DNA from: JANMDN01 sp031376285
Lineage (GTDB): Bacteria > Actinomycetota > Thermoleophilia > Miltoncostaeales > Miltoncostaeaceae
Assembly (NCBI GenBank): GCA_031376285.1
Contig: JANMDN010000046.1
Location: 95,848-159,847, forward strand
Reading direction: 5' to 3'
Length of the DNA stretch: 64,000 bases
A model generated the notes under the pieces. The model searched no databases, had not been told where the DNA came from, and saw only the letters and a list, made by a program, of their open reading frames with translations. A program made the position numbers and the translations under genes. Positions 8,621 to 16,917 of the stretch are shown here, in pieces. Within the stretch, counting starts at the first letter, position 1. Each line of letters begins with the position of its first letter.

Positions 8621-9658
8621 CTACCCGAAGAACGCCTCCGCAAGGGCGTAGTACTCGGGGGTGACGGTGCGGAGTTTGGCGACGCCCTCGGCGAGCGGGA
8701 CGGGGATGACGTCCGTGCCGCGCAGCGCCGTCATCTTGCCGAAGTCGCCGTTGAGGACGAGGTCGGCTGCGAGGAGCCCGAAGCGGGTTGCGAGGATCCG
8801 GTCGTAGGCCGTCGGCGAGCCGCCGCGCTGGATGTGACCGAGGATCGTCGCGCGTGTTTCGAAGCCGGTCCGCTCCTCGATCTCGAGCGCAAGGCGCTGC
8901 CCGACGCCGCCGAGACGTTCATGGCCGAACGCGTCGAGCGCGGCCGACGTTGTGCTGAGTCCCTCCTGGCCACCCTCGTACGTGACCGGCCAGCCCTCGC
9001 TCACCACGATGATCGAGAAGTTCTTCCCGCGATGCTCATGCCGATGACGAACGAGCTCGGCGCAACGCTCGATGCTCATCGGAAACTCGGGGATCAGGAC
9101 GACGTCGGCCCCACCGGCGATGCCGCTCGCCACCGCGATCCAACCCGCGTTTCGTCCCATGACCTCGATGACGATGACCCGGTCGTGCGACTCCGCCGTC
9201 GAGTGAATCCGGTCGATCGCCTCGGTCACGATGGTGATGGCCGTGTCGAAGCCAAACGTCTGGTCTGTCGCCGCGAGGTCGTTGTCGATCGTCTTCGGCA
9301 CACCGATGACCGAGAGACCCTCCTCGGAGTGGAGCCGGTGGGCAACGCCGAGCGTGTCGTCGCCGCCGATGGCGATGAGGGCGTCGATCTCGTCGAATCG
9401 CCGCCGCACCGCATCGACGCCACCTTCGATCGAATATGGGTTCGTGCGACTCGATCGCAGGATGGTTCCGCCGCGCGGAAGAATCCCTGAGACGGCGTCG
9501 AGGTCGAGCGGACGGGTCTCCCCCTCGATCATCCCTCGCCAGCCATGGAGCACGCCGGTCACCGAGTGGCCCGACTCGACAAGGCGTCGCGTCGCCGCTC
9601 GGATGACCGCATTCAACCCGGGGCAGTCGCCCCCGCCTGTGAGGATTCCGACGTTCAT
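8621..9658 (-). CDS. 6-phosphofructokinase, probably pyrophosphate-dependent
   Basis: 345 residues, PfkA family, phosphorylating fructose 6-phosphate in glycolysis. Motifs: GILTGGGDCPGLNAV (residues 4-18), PRGGTILRSSR (61-71), GGDDTLG (98-104), PKTIDND (121-127), MGRNAGWIA (167-175) and LGHIQRGG. In this family an Asp in place of Gly in GGDG and a Lys in PKTIDND (instead of PGTIDND) are known markers of pyrophosphate use. Both are present, so I predict a PPi- rather than ATP-dependent enzyme. It is divergent from a ROK-type sugar regulator. A 15 bp palindrome lies 5-19 nt upstream of its ATG. Confidence 0.92.
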   Translation of the reverse strand: MNVGILTGGGDCPGLNAVIRAATRRLVESGHSVTGVLHGWRGMIEGETRPLDLDAVSGILPRGGTILRSSRTNPYSIEGGVDAVRRRFDEIDALIAIGGDDTLGVAHRLHSEEGLSVIGVPKTIDNDLAATDQTFGFDTAITIVTEAIDRIHSTAESHDRVIVIEVMGRNAGWIAVASGIAGGADVVLIPEFPMSIERCAELVRHRHEHRGKNFSIIVVSEGWPVTYEGGQEGLSTTSAALDAFGHERLGGVGQRLALEIEERTGFETRATILGHIQRGGSPTAYDRILATRFGLLAADLVLNGDFGKMTALRGTDVIPVPLAEGVAKLRTVTPEYYALAEAFFG

Positions 9659-9662
9659 GTGA

Positions 9663-9677
9663 TCGAAAGCCTTTCGA
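9663..9677. promoter_or_regulatory. Palindrome overlapping phosphofructokinase ribosome site (candidate operator)
   Basis: TCGAAAG-C-CTTTCGA is a perfect 7+7 bp palindrome with a 1 nt centre, only 5 nt from the phosphofructokinase ATG on the minus strand. It contains the only purine-rich stretch (GAAAGG on the minus strand) that could serve as its ribosome site. A one-base loop cannot form an RNA hairpin at full length, so a dimeric repressor site is more likely. The neighbouring divergent ROK regulator is the obvious candidate binder (inference). Confidence 0.45.
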
Positions 9678-9879
9678 CGATGGAGTGGTTCAAGCTGGCG
9701 TCCCAGAGCTGTGCGTCAGCGAGGAATCGAGCCCGGCGACAGTAGTCAAGCGGCCATGGGTTTGTCAACGCCTCGGCAATTCCGAACCCCTGGACGGGGA
9801 GGATTGTGCGAGGTACGTTCTTTCTGTTGTGTCGCCGCTTGCTTGCGGGTCGCACCGACCATCGCCGACACCCAGCGCC

Positions 9880-11103
9880 ATGCCGAACCGTCAGATCCAG
9901 CAGCCACCTCCATCGCCGTCGGCCCCTGGGTCGCTCGAAGCGCTGCGCGAGCGAAATCGACGAACCGTGATCGACGCACTACGGCGCGGGGGAACGATCA
10001 GTCGCGCCGAGATCGCCAGGCGCACTGGCCTGTCGCGCTCGACGGTGTCGAGCGTGGTCACCGACCTGATGGGCTCCGGCTTGGTCCGTGAGATCGAGCG
10101 GACGAGCGGGGCAAGCAGCGCACTCGGTGGTCGGCCGGCCACCCCCTTGGTGCTGGATGCATCTGCGGGCGCGGCGCTCGGCATCAGCCTCAACTACCGC
10201 CGCCTTCGCGTCGCGATCTGCGACTTCGGCCATGCGATCCTGGCGGAGCGCTCCGCAGACCTCAGCGACCCGAATGACAGCCGCGCGGTTCGCGACCTCG
10301 TGGTCGCCGAGGTCGCCGCCGCAATCGACGCGGCCGGTGTCGACGCTGCCGCCATCTCGGGCGCCGTGATGACCGTGCCCGGCCCCGTCGAGATGGCGAC
10401 GGGCCGCGTCGGGCAGGCATCCATCGTGCCTGGACTCGTCGGACCGCACTTCGCCAGGGAGCTGTCGGAGGTCGTCGGCTTCGACATTCATCTTGAAAAC
10501 GACGCCAACTTGAGCGTGCTTGCCGAGATGCTCTGGGGGGCCGGAGATCGGCACCAGGACGTCATTTTCATCAAGCTGTCGCGGGGGATCGGCGCGGGTC
10601 TCGTGCTCGGTGGCCAGCTCTTTCGCGGCGCGCTCGGAACCGCTGGCGAGATTGGGCATACGCCGGTCGCAAGCGATGGCACGCTCTGCCGATGCGGAAA
10701 CCGCGGGTGTTTGGAGACGGTCGTCGGGACCGACGCGATCGTCCAGATGATCGAGGGACAAATCGGGGAGCGGATCACGATCGACACCGTCATCCGACGG
10801 GCCCTCGGGGGTGACCCCACCTGCCGCCGAGCGCTTCGGGACGCTGGCATCCGCCTCGGTAACGCCGTTGCTCAGATCTGCAACCTCCTAAACCCCGAGC
10901 TGATCGTCATCGGGGGCGACCTCGCTCCGGCCTGGCCGGTGATGAGCGAACCGCTTCGCCACGCACTCGACGGAGCCGCGATCCATATGGCCACGGACTC
11001 TGTGCGGATCATCCCGAGCCCGCTGGGGGAGCGCGCTGAGGTCCTCGGGGCGCTCGCCTACGTCCTGCGCGACGCCGATCGCTTCACGATGGCCACGCCG
11101 TAG
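9880..11103 (+). CDS. ROK-family transcriptional regulator
   Basis: 407 residues from ATG 9880. A GTG at 9829 is an alternative start; a TACGTT -10-like element lies at 9814-9819. A winged HTH comes first (NRRTVIDALRRGGTISRAEI, ARRTGLSRSTVSSVVTDLM), then a ROK sugar-kinase fold. Visible motifs are the acidic sugar-binding segment LENDANLSVLAEMLWGAG, the Gly-rich LSRGIGAGLVLGG, and the zinc signature GEIGHTP...CRCGNRGCLE (CxCGxxGCxE). Such NagC/Mlc/XylR-type proteins sense a sugar and repress transport or catabolic genes. Divergent placement to phosphofructokinase suggests control of that gene and/or itself. Confidence 0.93.
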   Translation: MPNRQIQQPPPSPSAPGSLEALRERNRRTVIDALRRGGTISRAEIARRTGLSRSTVSSVVTDLMGSGLVREIERTSGASSALGGRPATPLVLDASAGAALGISLNYRRLRVAICDFGHAILAERSADLSDPNDSRAVRDLVVAEVAAAIDAAGVDAAAISGAVMTVPGPVEMATGRVGQASIVPGLVGPHFARELSEVVGFDIHLENDANLSVLAEMLWGAGDRHQDVIFIKLSRGIGAGLVLGGQLFRGALGTAGEIGHTPVASDGTLCRCGNRGCLETVVGTDAIVQMIEGQIGERITIDTVIRRALGGDPTCRRALRDAGIRLGNAVAQICNLLNPELIVIGGDLAPAWPVMSEPLRHALDGAAIHMATDSVRIIPSPLGERAEVLGALAYVLRDADRFTMATP

Positions 11104-11117
11104 TCCGAACCGAACCG

Positions 11118-11315
11118 GTGACCGACCTCGTCGCGCGACGCGCTGGTGAGCTCGCCCGGCGCCACCGCCGGTCACACTCCGGAATCGGCCTCGCCGACTA
11201 TGTGATCGCCGCCACCGTTGACCTGCGGGGATACGAACTGGGCACCCTGAACGTGCGTCACTACCCGATGTTGCCGAACCTGGAACCGGCGTTTGCGCTG
11301 GGCTCGAAGTCTTGA
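11118..11315 (+). pseudogene. Truncated vapC (PIN toxin) remnant
   Basis: 65 codons with the C-terminal third of a VapC-like PIN domain: SHSGIGLADYVIAATVDLRG then LGTLNVRHYPMLPNL. This matches the last catalytic-Asp helix and final strand seen in such toxins. The N-terminal half with the first catalytic Asp and Glu is absent, and no antitoxin precedes it; it starts 14 bp after the ROK stop. I read it as a decayed toxin gene. An inverted-repeat terminator follows immediately. Confidence 0.7.
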
Positions 11316-11316
11316 A

Positions 11317-11347
11317 TCACCCCGGTGGCGTCGCGCCGCCGGGGTGA
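11317..11347. terminator. GC-rich hairpin, probable bidirectional terminator
   Basis: A 14 bp stem (TCACCCCGGTGGCG against CGCCGCCGGGGTGA, one T:G mismatch/wobble) closes a 3 nt TCG loop. It sits between two convergent genes, the vapC remnant and the minus-strand repeat protein ending at 11379. There is no clear T-tract on either side, as is common in high-GC actinobacteria. Confidence 0.7.
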
Positions 11348-11378
11348 CGGATGGACCTCACACCCTTGAGGTGCTCGG

Positions 11379-12149
11379 TCAGTTCACGGTGATTGTCGCG
11401 GCGGGGTTGTTCTGAACGAGGTCCGCGGAAATCGTGATCGGGCCCCAAATCGCTCCTGCGCAGCTGTGGACGCCGTTGAGGTAGACGTTGTTCACACCCG
11501 CGACCACGGGAAGGATCCGCGCCCCGGACAGGTTGAGCCCGAGGAAGGTCCCCGCGCCCGCCTGGGTCGGGAGATTCCCGTTGATCCACTGGTCGGTAAA
11601 TCCAGGGGCGGTCGTCGAGTTCGGGGCGATCGCCGGGTCAGGCGCCCCGGGGAGACCGGCGATCTGCGACCGAACACGGCAGTCGGTTGCCGTTGTGTCG
11701 TACGTGTTCCTAACGCGAACGGCGAACCTCGCATCGACCTTCACAAATCCCGCGCTCGGCGACGTGAACGTGAGATGGGCGACCGCACCGCCCGTGTTCG
11801 GTGCGAGCACGATGTTGTTATAGAGCGACGCGCTCCAAGCGGTCGTCGTTCCTGACGGTCCCACGGCCCCAACTTGCCCCGCCGCTCCCGCAGGTCCCGC
11901 CGGCCCGGCCTTTCCAACCAGGGCGCCCTTGGCCGAGGAGTTCAGGTCCGCCGGCGTGAGTGAACCGTTCTTCACGTCGGCGCCCGTCAGCGACGAGTTC
12001 TTGATGTCGAGACCAGAGACGGAACCATTCTTGATGCTGGAGCCGGTGATGAGGGTCGCGGCGATCGCGCTCCCGCTCGCAGCGACGATGAGGGCAGCCC
12101 CGGCGACAATCATCGACGGGGACGGCGTCATCCATTTCATTCGTTGCAT
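11379..12149 (-). CDS. Secreted repeat protein with IKNGS-type and collagen-like segments
   Basis: 256 residues from ATG 12149 (GGAGGA 4-5 nt upstream). N-terminal signal peptide (PSPSMIVAGAALIVAASGSA, then IAAT). Next come degenerate repeats of about ten residues: SSIKNGSVSGLDIKNSSLTG, ADVKNGSLTPADL. A short Gly-X-X run follows (GKAGPAGPAGAAG QVGAVGPSG). A ~150-residue globular beta-rich C-terminal domain ends in SADLVQNNPAATITVN. This architecture recurs, often in many copies, in Thermoleophilia genomes; function is unknown and it is probably exported. It has its own ribosome site and 170 bp upstream, so it is likely monocistronic. Confidence 0.8.
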   Translation of the reverse strand: MQRMKWMTPSPSMIVAGAALIVAASGSAIAATLITGSSIKNGSVSGLDIKNSSLTGADVKNGSLTPADLNSSAKGALVGKAGPAGPAGAAGQVGAVGPSGTTTAWSASLYNNIVLAPNTGGAVAHLTFTSPSAGFVKVDARFAVRVRNTYDTTATDCRVRSQIAGLPGAPDPAIAPNSTTAPGFTDQWINGNLPTQAGAGTFLGLNLSGARILPVVAGVNNVYLNGVHSCAGAIWGPITISADLVQNNPAATITVN

Positions 12150-12319
12150 GGCTTCCTCCAGTTGTGTTCGTGGTGATGCCCGATTGGCCACGTGGCATGG
12201 GCCCGACGTGCCGCTCGATATCTATCTGAGCGCCAATGAGGAGACCCTGAGAGCGCCCCTCACCGTCCGCTTATCGGGTGCCGACGCGTATCCGCAATCT
12301 CCGCCGACAACCTCCGAGT

Positions 12320-13474
12320 TCAACGTGCGAGCGCCATGAGGGCTCGCCACCGGGCGACCACGTTCTCCCAGTTGTGCCTCGACACCCACGTGGCCCCGGC
12401 CAAGCCGAGCGTTTCGCGCGTCACCGCGTCCCCTTCGAGGCGCCCGAGCTGCGCCGCGTAGCTCAGGGCGTCGCCGTACAGCAGGCCACCTCCGGAGCGG
12501 GCGGTCTGACCGGCGAGGACATCCGAGCGGGCGTTTGCGAGCGTCGGCCGACCCGCCTGCCACGCCTCGAGGGCCACAAGCGACAGGCTCTCGTACGTCG
12601 ACGGGAGCGCGACCACCTCGCAGGCCTCGAACAGGTCGCTGCGCTCGTTGTCGTCGACGAAACCTGTCTGAACGACCCACTCCGGCAGTCGCTCCGTCCC
12701 CGTCGCGCGACCGGCGAGCACCAGGCCGAGCCTGCCACCCCCTGCTCGGTAGCCGGCGTGCGCGCGTACGAGGGCATCGACGCCCTTGGCTGGATCGACT
12801 CGACCGACATAGAGCACGAAGCGCTCCGGGAGCGCCCGCCGGGCACGCGCACGAGCCACGTCACCGGGCACCAGGGGATCAAGGCCCGCGCCCACTTCAG
12901 CCCACGGCCGGTCGCCGACCCCGTGGATGTCGTCGACGAGTCGACGCTCCTCGGCGGTCAGGAACGCGAACCCTCGGGCCATCGCGACGACGCCACGCGT
13001 CAGTCCGAAGCGGAGCATCGGCTCGTCGTGGGCGAGCGGGACGAGAATCGAGCGCCCTGCCACGATCGGCATGGTGAGCTGGGTCGTGGCGTAGAGGTAG
13101 GTCCAGAGCGCCACAACGTCCGCATCGCTTGCGGCTAAGGCGCGGAGCAAGCCAGGCGAGACGGGCCCCTGTGCTCGTGCCCAGGCGCGTTCGTCGGCGA
13201 GGCTCCCATCGCCGAGCGCCAGCCGGCGCAGCATCCCCGCAGCCGCAACGGGATCAGGCGGCTCGACGGCGAACCGGCGCACGCGGACCCCATCGTCGAG
13301 CGTTTCCCCTTCGGGGTAGTACGGATCCCAGCGCAGGTAGTCGCGCGCAGTGGTCGTGTAGACGGTGACGTCCTCGCCGACGTTCGCGAGCGCCTGAGCC
13401 GTCTGCCGGCAGAGCGCCTCGGCGCCACCAGCGACGTCCTCACCGTAGCGCTGGACGACGAACGCGACCCTCAC
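12320..13474 (-). CDS. GT4 family glycosyltransferase
   Basis: 384 residues, GT-B fold. The N-terminal donor/acceptor signature is MRVAFVVQRYGEDVAGGAEA. The C-terminal nucleotide-sugar half has FVLYVGRVDPAKGVDALVRA and the E-x7-E type motif YESLSLVALEAWQAGRPTLA. Transfers a sugar from an NDP-sugar to a lipid-linked glycan on the cytoplasmic side. Its ATG overlaps the stop of the small coiled-coil gene (ATGA). It is the last gene of an operon with the sugar-phosphate transferase. Substrate cannot be told from sequence. Confidence 0.9.
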   Translation of the reverse strand: MRVAFVVQRYGEDVAGGAEALCRQTAQALANVGEDVTVYTTTARDYLRWDPYYPEGETLDDGVRVRRFAVEPPDPVAAAGMLRRLALGDGSLADERAWARAQGPVSPGLLRALAASDADVVALWTYLYATTQLTMPIVAGRSILVPLAHDEPMLRFGLTRGVVAMARGFAFLTAEERRLVDDIHGVGDRPWAEVGAGLDPLVPGDVARARARRALPERFVLYVGRVDPAKGVDALVRAHAGYRAGGGRLGLVLAGRATGTERLPEWVVQTGFVDDNERSDLFEACEVVALPSTYESLSLVALEAWQAGRPTLANARSDVLAGQTARSGGGLLYGDALSYAAQLGRLEGDAVTRETLGLAGATWVSRHNWENVVARWRALMALAR

Positions 13475-13761
13475 GGGCGGTCAGTGCGGGCCTGCTCCAG
13501 CGCCTCGACCCGGGCGCTCAGTCGCTCGATCTCGGCACGCTGTCGGTGGCGGTCACGTTCGAGCTGGGCCAGCAGCTCGGCAAGGGACGGGTTCAGGAGA
13601 CGCACGAAGAGCCGTCGCGAGGCTCCGACGGCGCGACCGGCGATGCCGGCCCTCGCCGATGGTGGTGAGTCGGGGATTCGAAGCGGCGCAAGGGGCGGTT
13701 CGCCGGCCGCGTCCTGCAACGCGCGCAGGAGCGCATCGGGATCCGGGGCCGACGGGCTCAA
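13471..13761 (-). CDS. Small C-terminal coiled-coil protein of the glycan operon
   Basis: 96 residues from TTG 13761, which overlaps the upstream transferase stop as TTGA; an AAGGGG site lies upstream. The N-terminal half is Pro/Ala-rich (SAPDPDALLRALQDAAGEPP). The middle is basic/hydrophobic (RRLFVRLLNPSLAELLAQLE). The C-terminus is a predicted coiled coil (DRHRQRAEIERLSARVEALE). I do not recognise a family. Small coiled-coil proteins of this kind often sit beside glycosyltransferases and may scaffold them. Both its ends overlap neighbours by 4 nt, implying fixed translational coupling. Confidence 0.65.
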   Translation of the reverse strand: MSPSAPDPDALLRALQDAAGEPPLAPLRIPDSPPSARAGIAGRAVGASRRLFVRLLNPSLAELLAQLERDRHRQRAEIERLSARVEALEQARTDRP

Positions 13762-15293
13762 TATGCGCCCCTTCCGAAGATCACGACCGGGAGGGTTCTC
13801 GCCAGGATGACGATGTCGGTCCAGAGCGACCATCCCTCGATGTACTGCATGTCGAGGCGCACGAGTTCATCACCGGAAAGGTCTGAGCGGCCGCTCACCT
13901 GCCAGAGCCCCGTGAGGCCAGGGAGGACCACGTAGCGGCGCTTCGCGACATCGTCCATCTGGTTGAAGTCGCGCTCGGGAAGCGGGCGCGGACCGACAAG
14001 CGACATCTCGCCCCGGAGCACGTTCCAAAGTTGGGGGAGTTCATCGATCGAGAAGCGGCGCAGGACGGAGCCGACGCGGGTGACGCGAGGGTCCTCCCGG
14101 ATCTTGAAGAGCGGTCCGTCGGCTTGGTTTGCGCCCTCGAGCGCCGCCTGCTGGGCGTCGGCCCCGACGCGCATCGTCCGAATTTTAAGGCATGTAAACG
14201 ATCGCTGGTTGAGACCGATCCTGCGCGCTCGGTAGAACGCCGAACCACGGTCCTCAATACGGATCGCGAGCGCCGCCGCCCCAATGAGGGGCGCGGCGAG
14301 TAGTAGGAGCAGACTTCCGACGACCAGATCGAACGCTCGTTTGACCTGGAACTGCGCCCAACCGAGCGTTGGCGAGCGCAGCTCGAAGAGCGGGAGACCG
14401 GGCGTGGCGCTCGGGCGAAGTGAGTAGCTGACGAGCTCCGCCGTGGTCGGCGCCAGGCGCACCGGGATACCGTCGCGCCGGCAGAGCAGGAGCAGATCGC
14501 GAAGCGACTGGGCCGTGGCGAGCCCCCCGGTGACGATGACCTCGTCGATCGTCTCCGAGTCCAGGGCGTGGCGGAGCGCGAGACCCTCTGGGGATGGATT
14601 CTCCGAGAGAAGGTCGCTTGCGGGCGGATGCACCGCCACGACGCGGTAGGCGACGCCGCGGCGCGGGTGTTGGTTCGCGGTGAGGGCCGCGGCGATCGGC
14701 TCGGCGAGCTCGGGCTCACCGACGAGCAGTGCCCGCCGCTGAAAGTGCGCGCGGTCCAGGGCAAGCGCGGTGATGCTCTCGTAGCTCGCCCGAAGTGTCA
14801 GGGCGAGCACGCACATGAGGAACCATGAACTATAGAAGAGGTAGTAGGTGTCGAACTGGACGCCGGTGATGACCGCAAACGCGAAGAGAATGAGCGTCGT
14901 GGCCGTGACGCCGGAGAGGATCCGTGCCGCGCCGGGTCGCGTCTCGCGAGGCGCGTAGAGGCCGAAGCGGGCGAAGACGAGGAGCATGGTGAGCGAGGCG
15001 ATGGCGAGGAAGTTGTGCCGTTCAAGGCTCCACGCAACGCCGAGATCGACACCGCCGAGGCGCACCCCCTGCTTGACGACAAGCGCGATCAGGAGCGAAA
15101 AAACAAGCGCGGTCAGGTCAATCGCGACAAGCGCCACCACCGAGAGGAAGCGTCGAAGGAGCGGTTTGGCCGAACCACGCAGCGATGATGGCGCGCGGAC
15201 GTCACCGCTCGGTCCCGGGCGCAGCGCCCGGTCCTCGGCGGGGGGGGTGCCACTCAGCGGTAGCTCCGACGCCACGATGCGAGGGTACCTCAC
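13758..15293 (-). CDS. Polyprenyl-phosphate hexose-1-phosphate transferase (WbaP/PNPT type)
   Basis: 511 residues. N-terminal membrane domain of four to five helices (residues ~48-165; LLRRFLSVVALVAIDLTALV, FDTYYLFYSSWFLMCVLALT). A degenerate nucleotide-binding middle region follows (RRALLVGEPELAEPIAAAL). The C-terminal catalytic bacterial sugar transferase domain has KRAFDLVVGSLLLLLAAPLI, the KIRTMRVGADA motif, the R-F-S-IDELPQLWNVLRGEMSLVGPRP block and LPGLTGLWQVSGRSDLS. It loads hexose-1-phosphate onto undecaprenyl phosphate and so starts a glycan repeat unit. GTG 15293 is the longest start; no strong ribosome site is seen. It lies 18 bp after the glycoside-hydrolase-like gene. Confidence 0.93.
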   Translation of the reverse strand: MRYPRIVASELPLSGTPPAEDRALRPGPSGDVRAPSSLRGSAKPLLRRFLSVVALVAIDLTALVFSLLIALVVKQGVRLGGVDLGVAWSLERHNFLAIASLTMLLVFARFGLYAPRETRPGAARILSGVTATTLILFAFAVITGVQFDTYYLFYSSWFLMCVLALTLRASYESITALALDRAHFQRRALLVGEPELAEPIAAALTANQHPRRGVAYRVVAVHPPASDLLSENPSPEGLALRHALDSETIDEVIVTGGLATAQSLRDLLLLCRRDGIPVRLAPTTAELVSYSLRPSATPGLPLFELRSPTLGWAQFQVKRAFDLVVGSLLLLLAAPLIGAAALAIRIEDRGSAFYRARRIGLNQRSFTCLKIRTMRVGADAQQAALEGANQADGPLFKIREDPRVTRVGSVLRRFSIDELPQLWNVLRGEMSLVGPRPLPERDFNQMDDVAKRRYVVLPGLTGLWQVSGRSDLSGDELVRLDMQYIEGWSLWTDIVILARTLPVVIFGRGAY

Positions 15294-15311
15294 CGTACGG
15301 TCAGCCTGCGC

Positions 15312-16802
15312 TCACGACCCGCGCAGCACTCGGAGAGTAAAGGGTTCGCTGATCCGCAGATCCTTGGCGCGGAAGCGCGACCGCCCCTTCCATGTGACGC
15401 GGTAGCGACCGGTTTCGGTGGGGCGAATGATAGCGCTGAAGCTCCCATCGGAGCGGGTCTTTGCGACACCCGCGTTCTTCCAGGCCCCCGAGACGTCGCG
15501 CTGAACGGTGACCGACCCGGCTCGAAGGGCGACCCGAATCTGGCCGAGGACCGTGATCGGCGTTCCCGCCGCGACGGTCTTTCGGATGTCCGGGGAGACC
15601 GGGAAGGCAAAGGCGGCGTGGGCGGGCTTGCGGGCGCCCTTGATCGTGAGGAGACCCGAGGTCCAGTCCTTGTTGTCCTGCAAGAAGTACCAGGTCAGGA
15701 CCTTGATGCGGGGGTTCTCACGGACGCGGCGGTAGGCGTCGGCGAGGTACTCGGCCTGCTTGGCCTTGCTGAAGTACGTGCTGTAGTTCCTCGTTGGCGC
15801 CGTGGAGAAGCCGATCTCGGTCAGCCAGATCGGCTTTCCCTTAAGGTAGCCCGCGTCAATGGCCTTCTGCAGGCGATCGAGATTGTAGAGGTCGATGTAG
15901 CCAGCGCCGGGGAAGTCGTAGCCGCGCGGCCCGCTCTGCGGATAGGGGTGGTGGCTGACGGCGTCCATCGGTGGCCGAAGGCCAGGAGCACCGAGGAGCT
16001 TCAGGAACTCGACCGGGTAGGTCCGGTCAAACGGGCTGTCGGGGCAGAAGGCGGGGCAGGTCTCTCCGACCGGCGCCGTCACGAGGCCGGCGACCTGAGC
16101 TGACGGGTCGACCGACTTGACTCCCGCGTAGAACGACTTCGCAAGGTCGCTGTAGGTCTTCGCCGAGACGTTCACCCATTTCCCGGCCTTGCGCTCGAAC
16201 TGCGGCAGCAGGAACAGTGGAATGTTCGGCTCGTTCCATGCCTGCCAGGTGTGGACACCGCGCGGCGCGTAGCGCGTCGCCGCGGCGATCGCGAAGTCAC
16301 CGAAGTCGGCCGGGTTCTCCGGGCGGATCGACCGTTGCCAAAAGCCGCCCGTGTCGATGACGGTCGGGTCCTTCGCCCAGGTTGGCGTCCCCCACGCGGT
16401 GAACAGGATCTTCACCTTGTACGTATTCGCGGCGGCGACGATCTCGTCCATCCGCGTCCAGTCATATGCCGGATCGTCAGGGTCTTGCGCGTTCGTCGGT
16501 CGGGCCTTGGCGACGAGATCCCACGGGAGGTCGGTCCGGATGAGGCGCGCGCCGAGCTCGACCATCTGGCGAACACGACGGTCGGCGCTGAGGGTCGAGT
16601 AGCTCAGGCGGTCGTCCTGGATACTCGCGATCGGCGAGGTTGCGGGTGGCGCTGGGACCGGCTCCGGTGGTGGTGGGGTGGTGGTGGTCCCCGTTGTGGC
16701 CGTTGTCGCGGTCGTGTTCGTGGAGGCAGGCGCCGCGACGGCCACGGCGGCCGCTGCGACGAGGAGGCCGGGGGCGAGCAAATGGATGACAGATCGCATC
16801 AT
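15312..16802 (-). CDS. Secreted GH39/GH5-like glycoside hydrolase (paralogue 1)
   Basis: 496 residues. Signal peptide (VIHLLAPGLLVAAAAVAVAA) and a Thr/Pro linker (TNTTATTATTGTTTTPPPP) precede a (beta/alpha)8-type domain. The acid/base glutamate is in WQAWNEPNIPLF and the nucleophile glutamate in IWLTEIGFSTAP, the clan GH-A pattern (GH39/GH5). Also visible: DAVSHHPYPQSG and VLTWYFLQDN. A ~90-residue C-terminal beta-sandwich (GRYRVTWKGRSRFRAKD) follows. It probably trims or transglycosylates the exported polysaccharide. It is paralogous to the next gene in tandem. Start ATG 16802 with GAGGAG ~12 nt upstream. Confidence 0.85.
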   Translation of the reverse strand: MMRSVIHLLAPGLLVAAAAVAVAAPASTNTTATTATTGTTTTPPPPEPVPAPPATSPIASIQDDRLSYSTLSADRRVRQMVELGARLIRTDLPWDLVAKARPTNAQDPDDPAYDWTRMDEIVAAANTYKVKILFTAWGTPTWAKDPTVIDTGGFWQRSIRPENPADFGDFAIAAATRYAPRGVHTWQAWNEPNIPLFLLPQFERKAGKWVNVSAKTYSDLAKSFYAGVKSVDPSAQVAGLVTAPVGETCPAFCPDSPFDRTYPVEFLKLLGAPGLRPPMDAVSHHPYPQSGPRGYDFPGAGYIDLYNLDRLQKAIDAGYLKGKPIWLTEIGFSTAPTRNYSTYFSKAKQAEYLADAYRRVRENPRIKVLTWYFLQDNKDWTSGLLTIKGARKPAHAAFAFPVSPDIRKTVAAGTPITVLGQIRVALRAGSVTVQRDVSGAWKNAGVAKTRSDGSFSAIIRPTETGRYRVTWKGRSRFRAKDLRISEPFTLRVLRGS

Positions 16803-16917
16803 GCGGTGCAGCGGCTCCTCGGGGCGGGGTCAACGGCCAGGGTAGGTGGCGACGCGGTGGCCTTCAAGGCCCAGTCACGAGCCGGTTACGAGCCTTTGCA
16901 TCGCTCGAATGGAGCGC

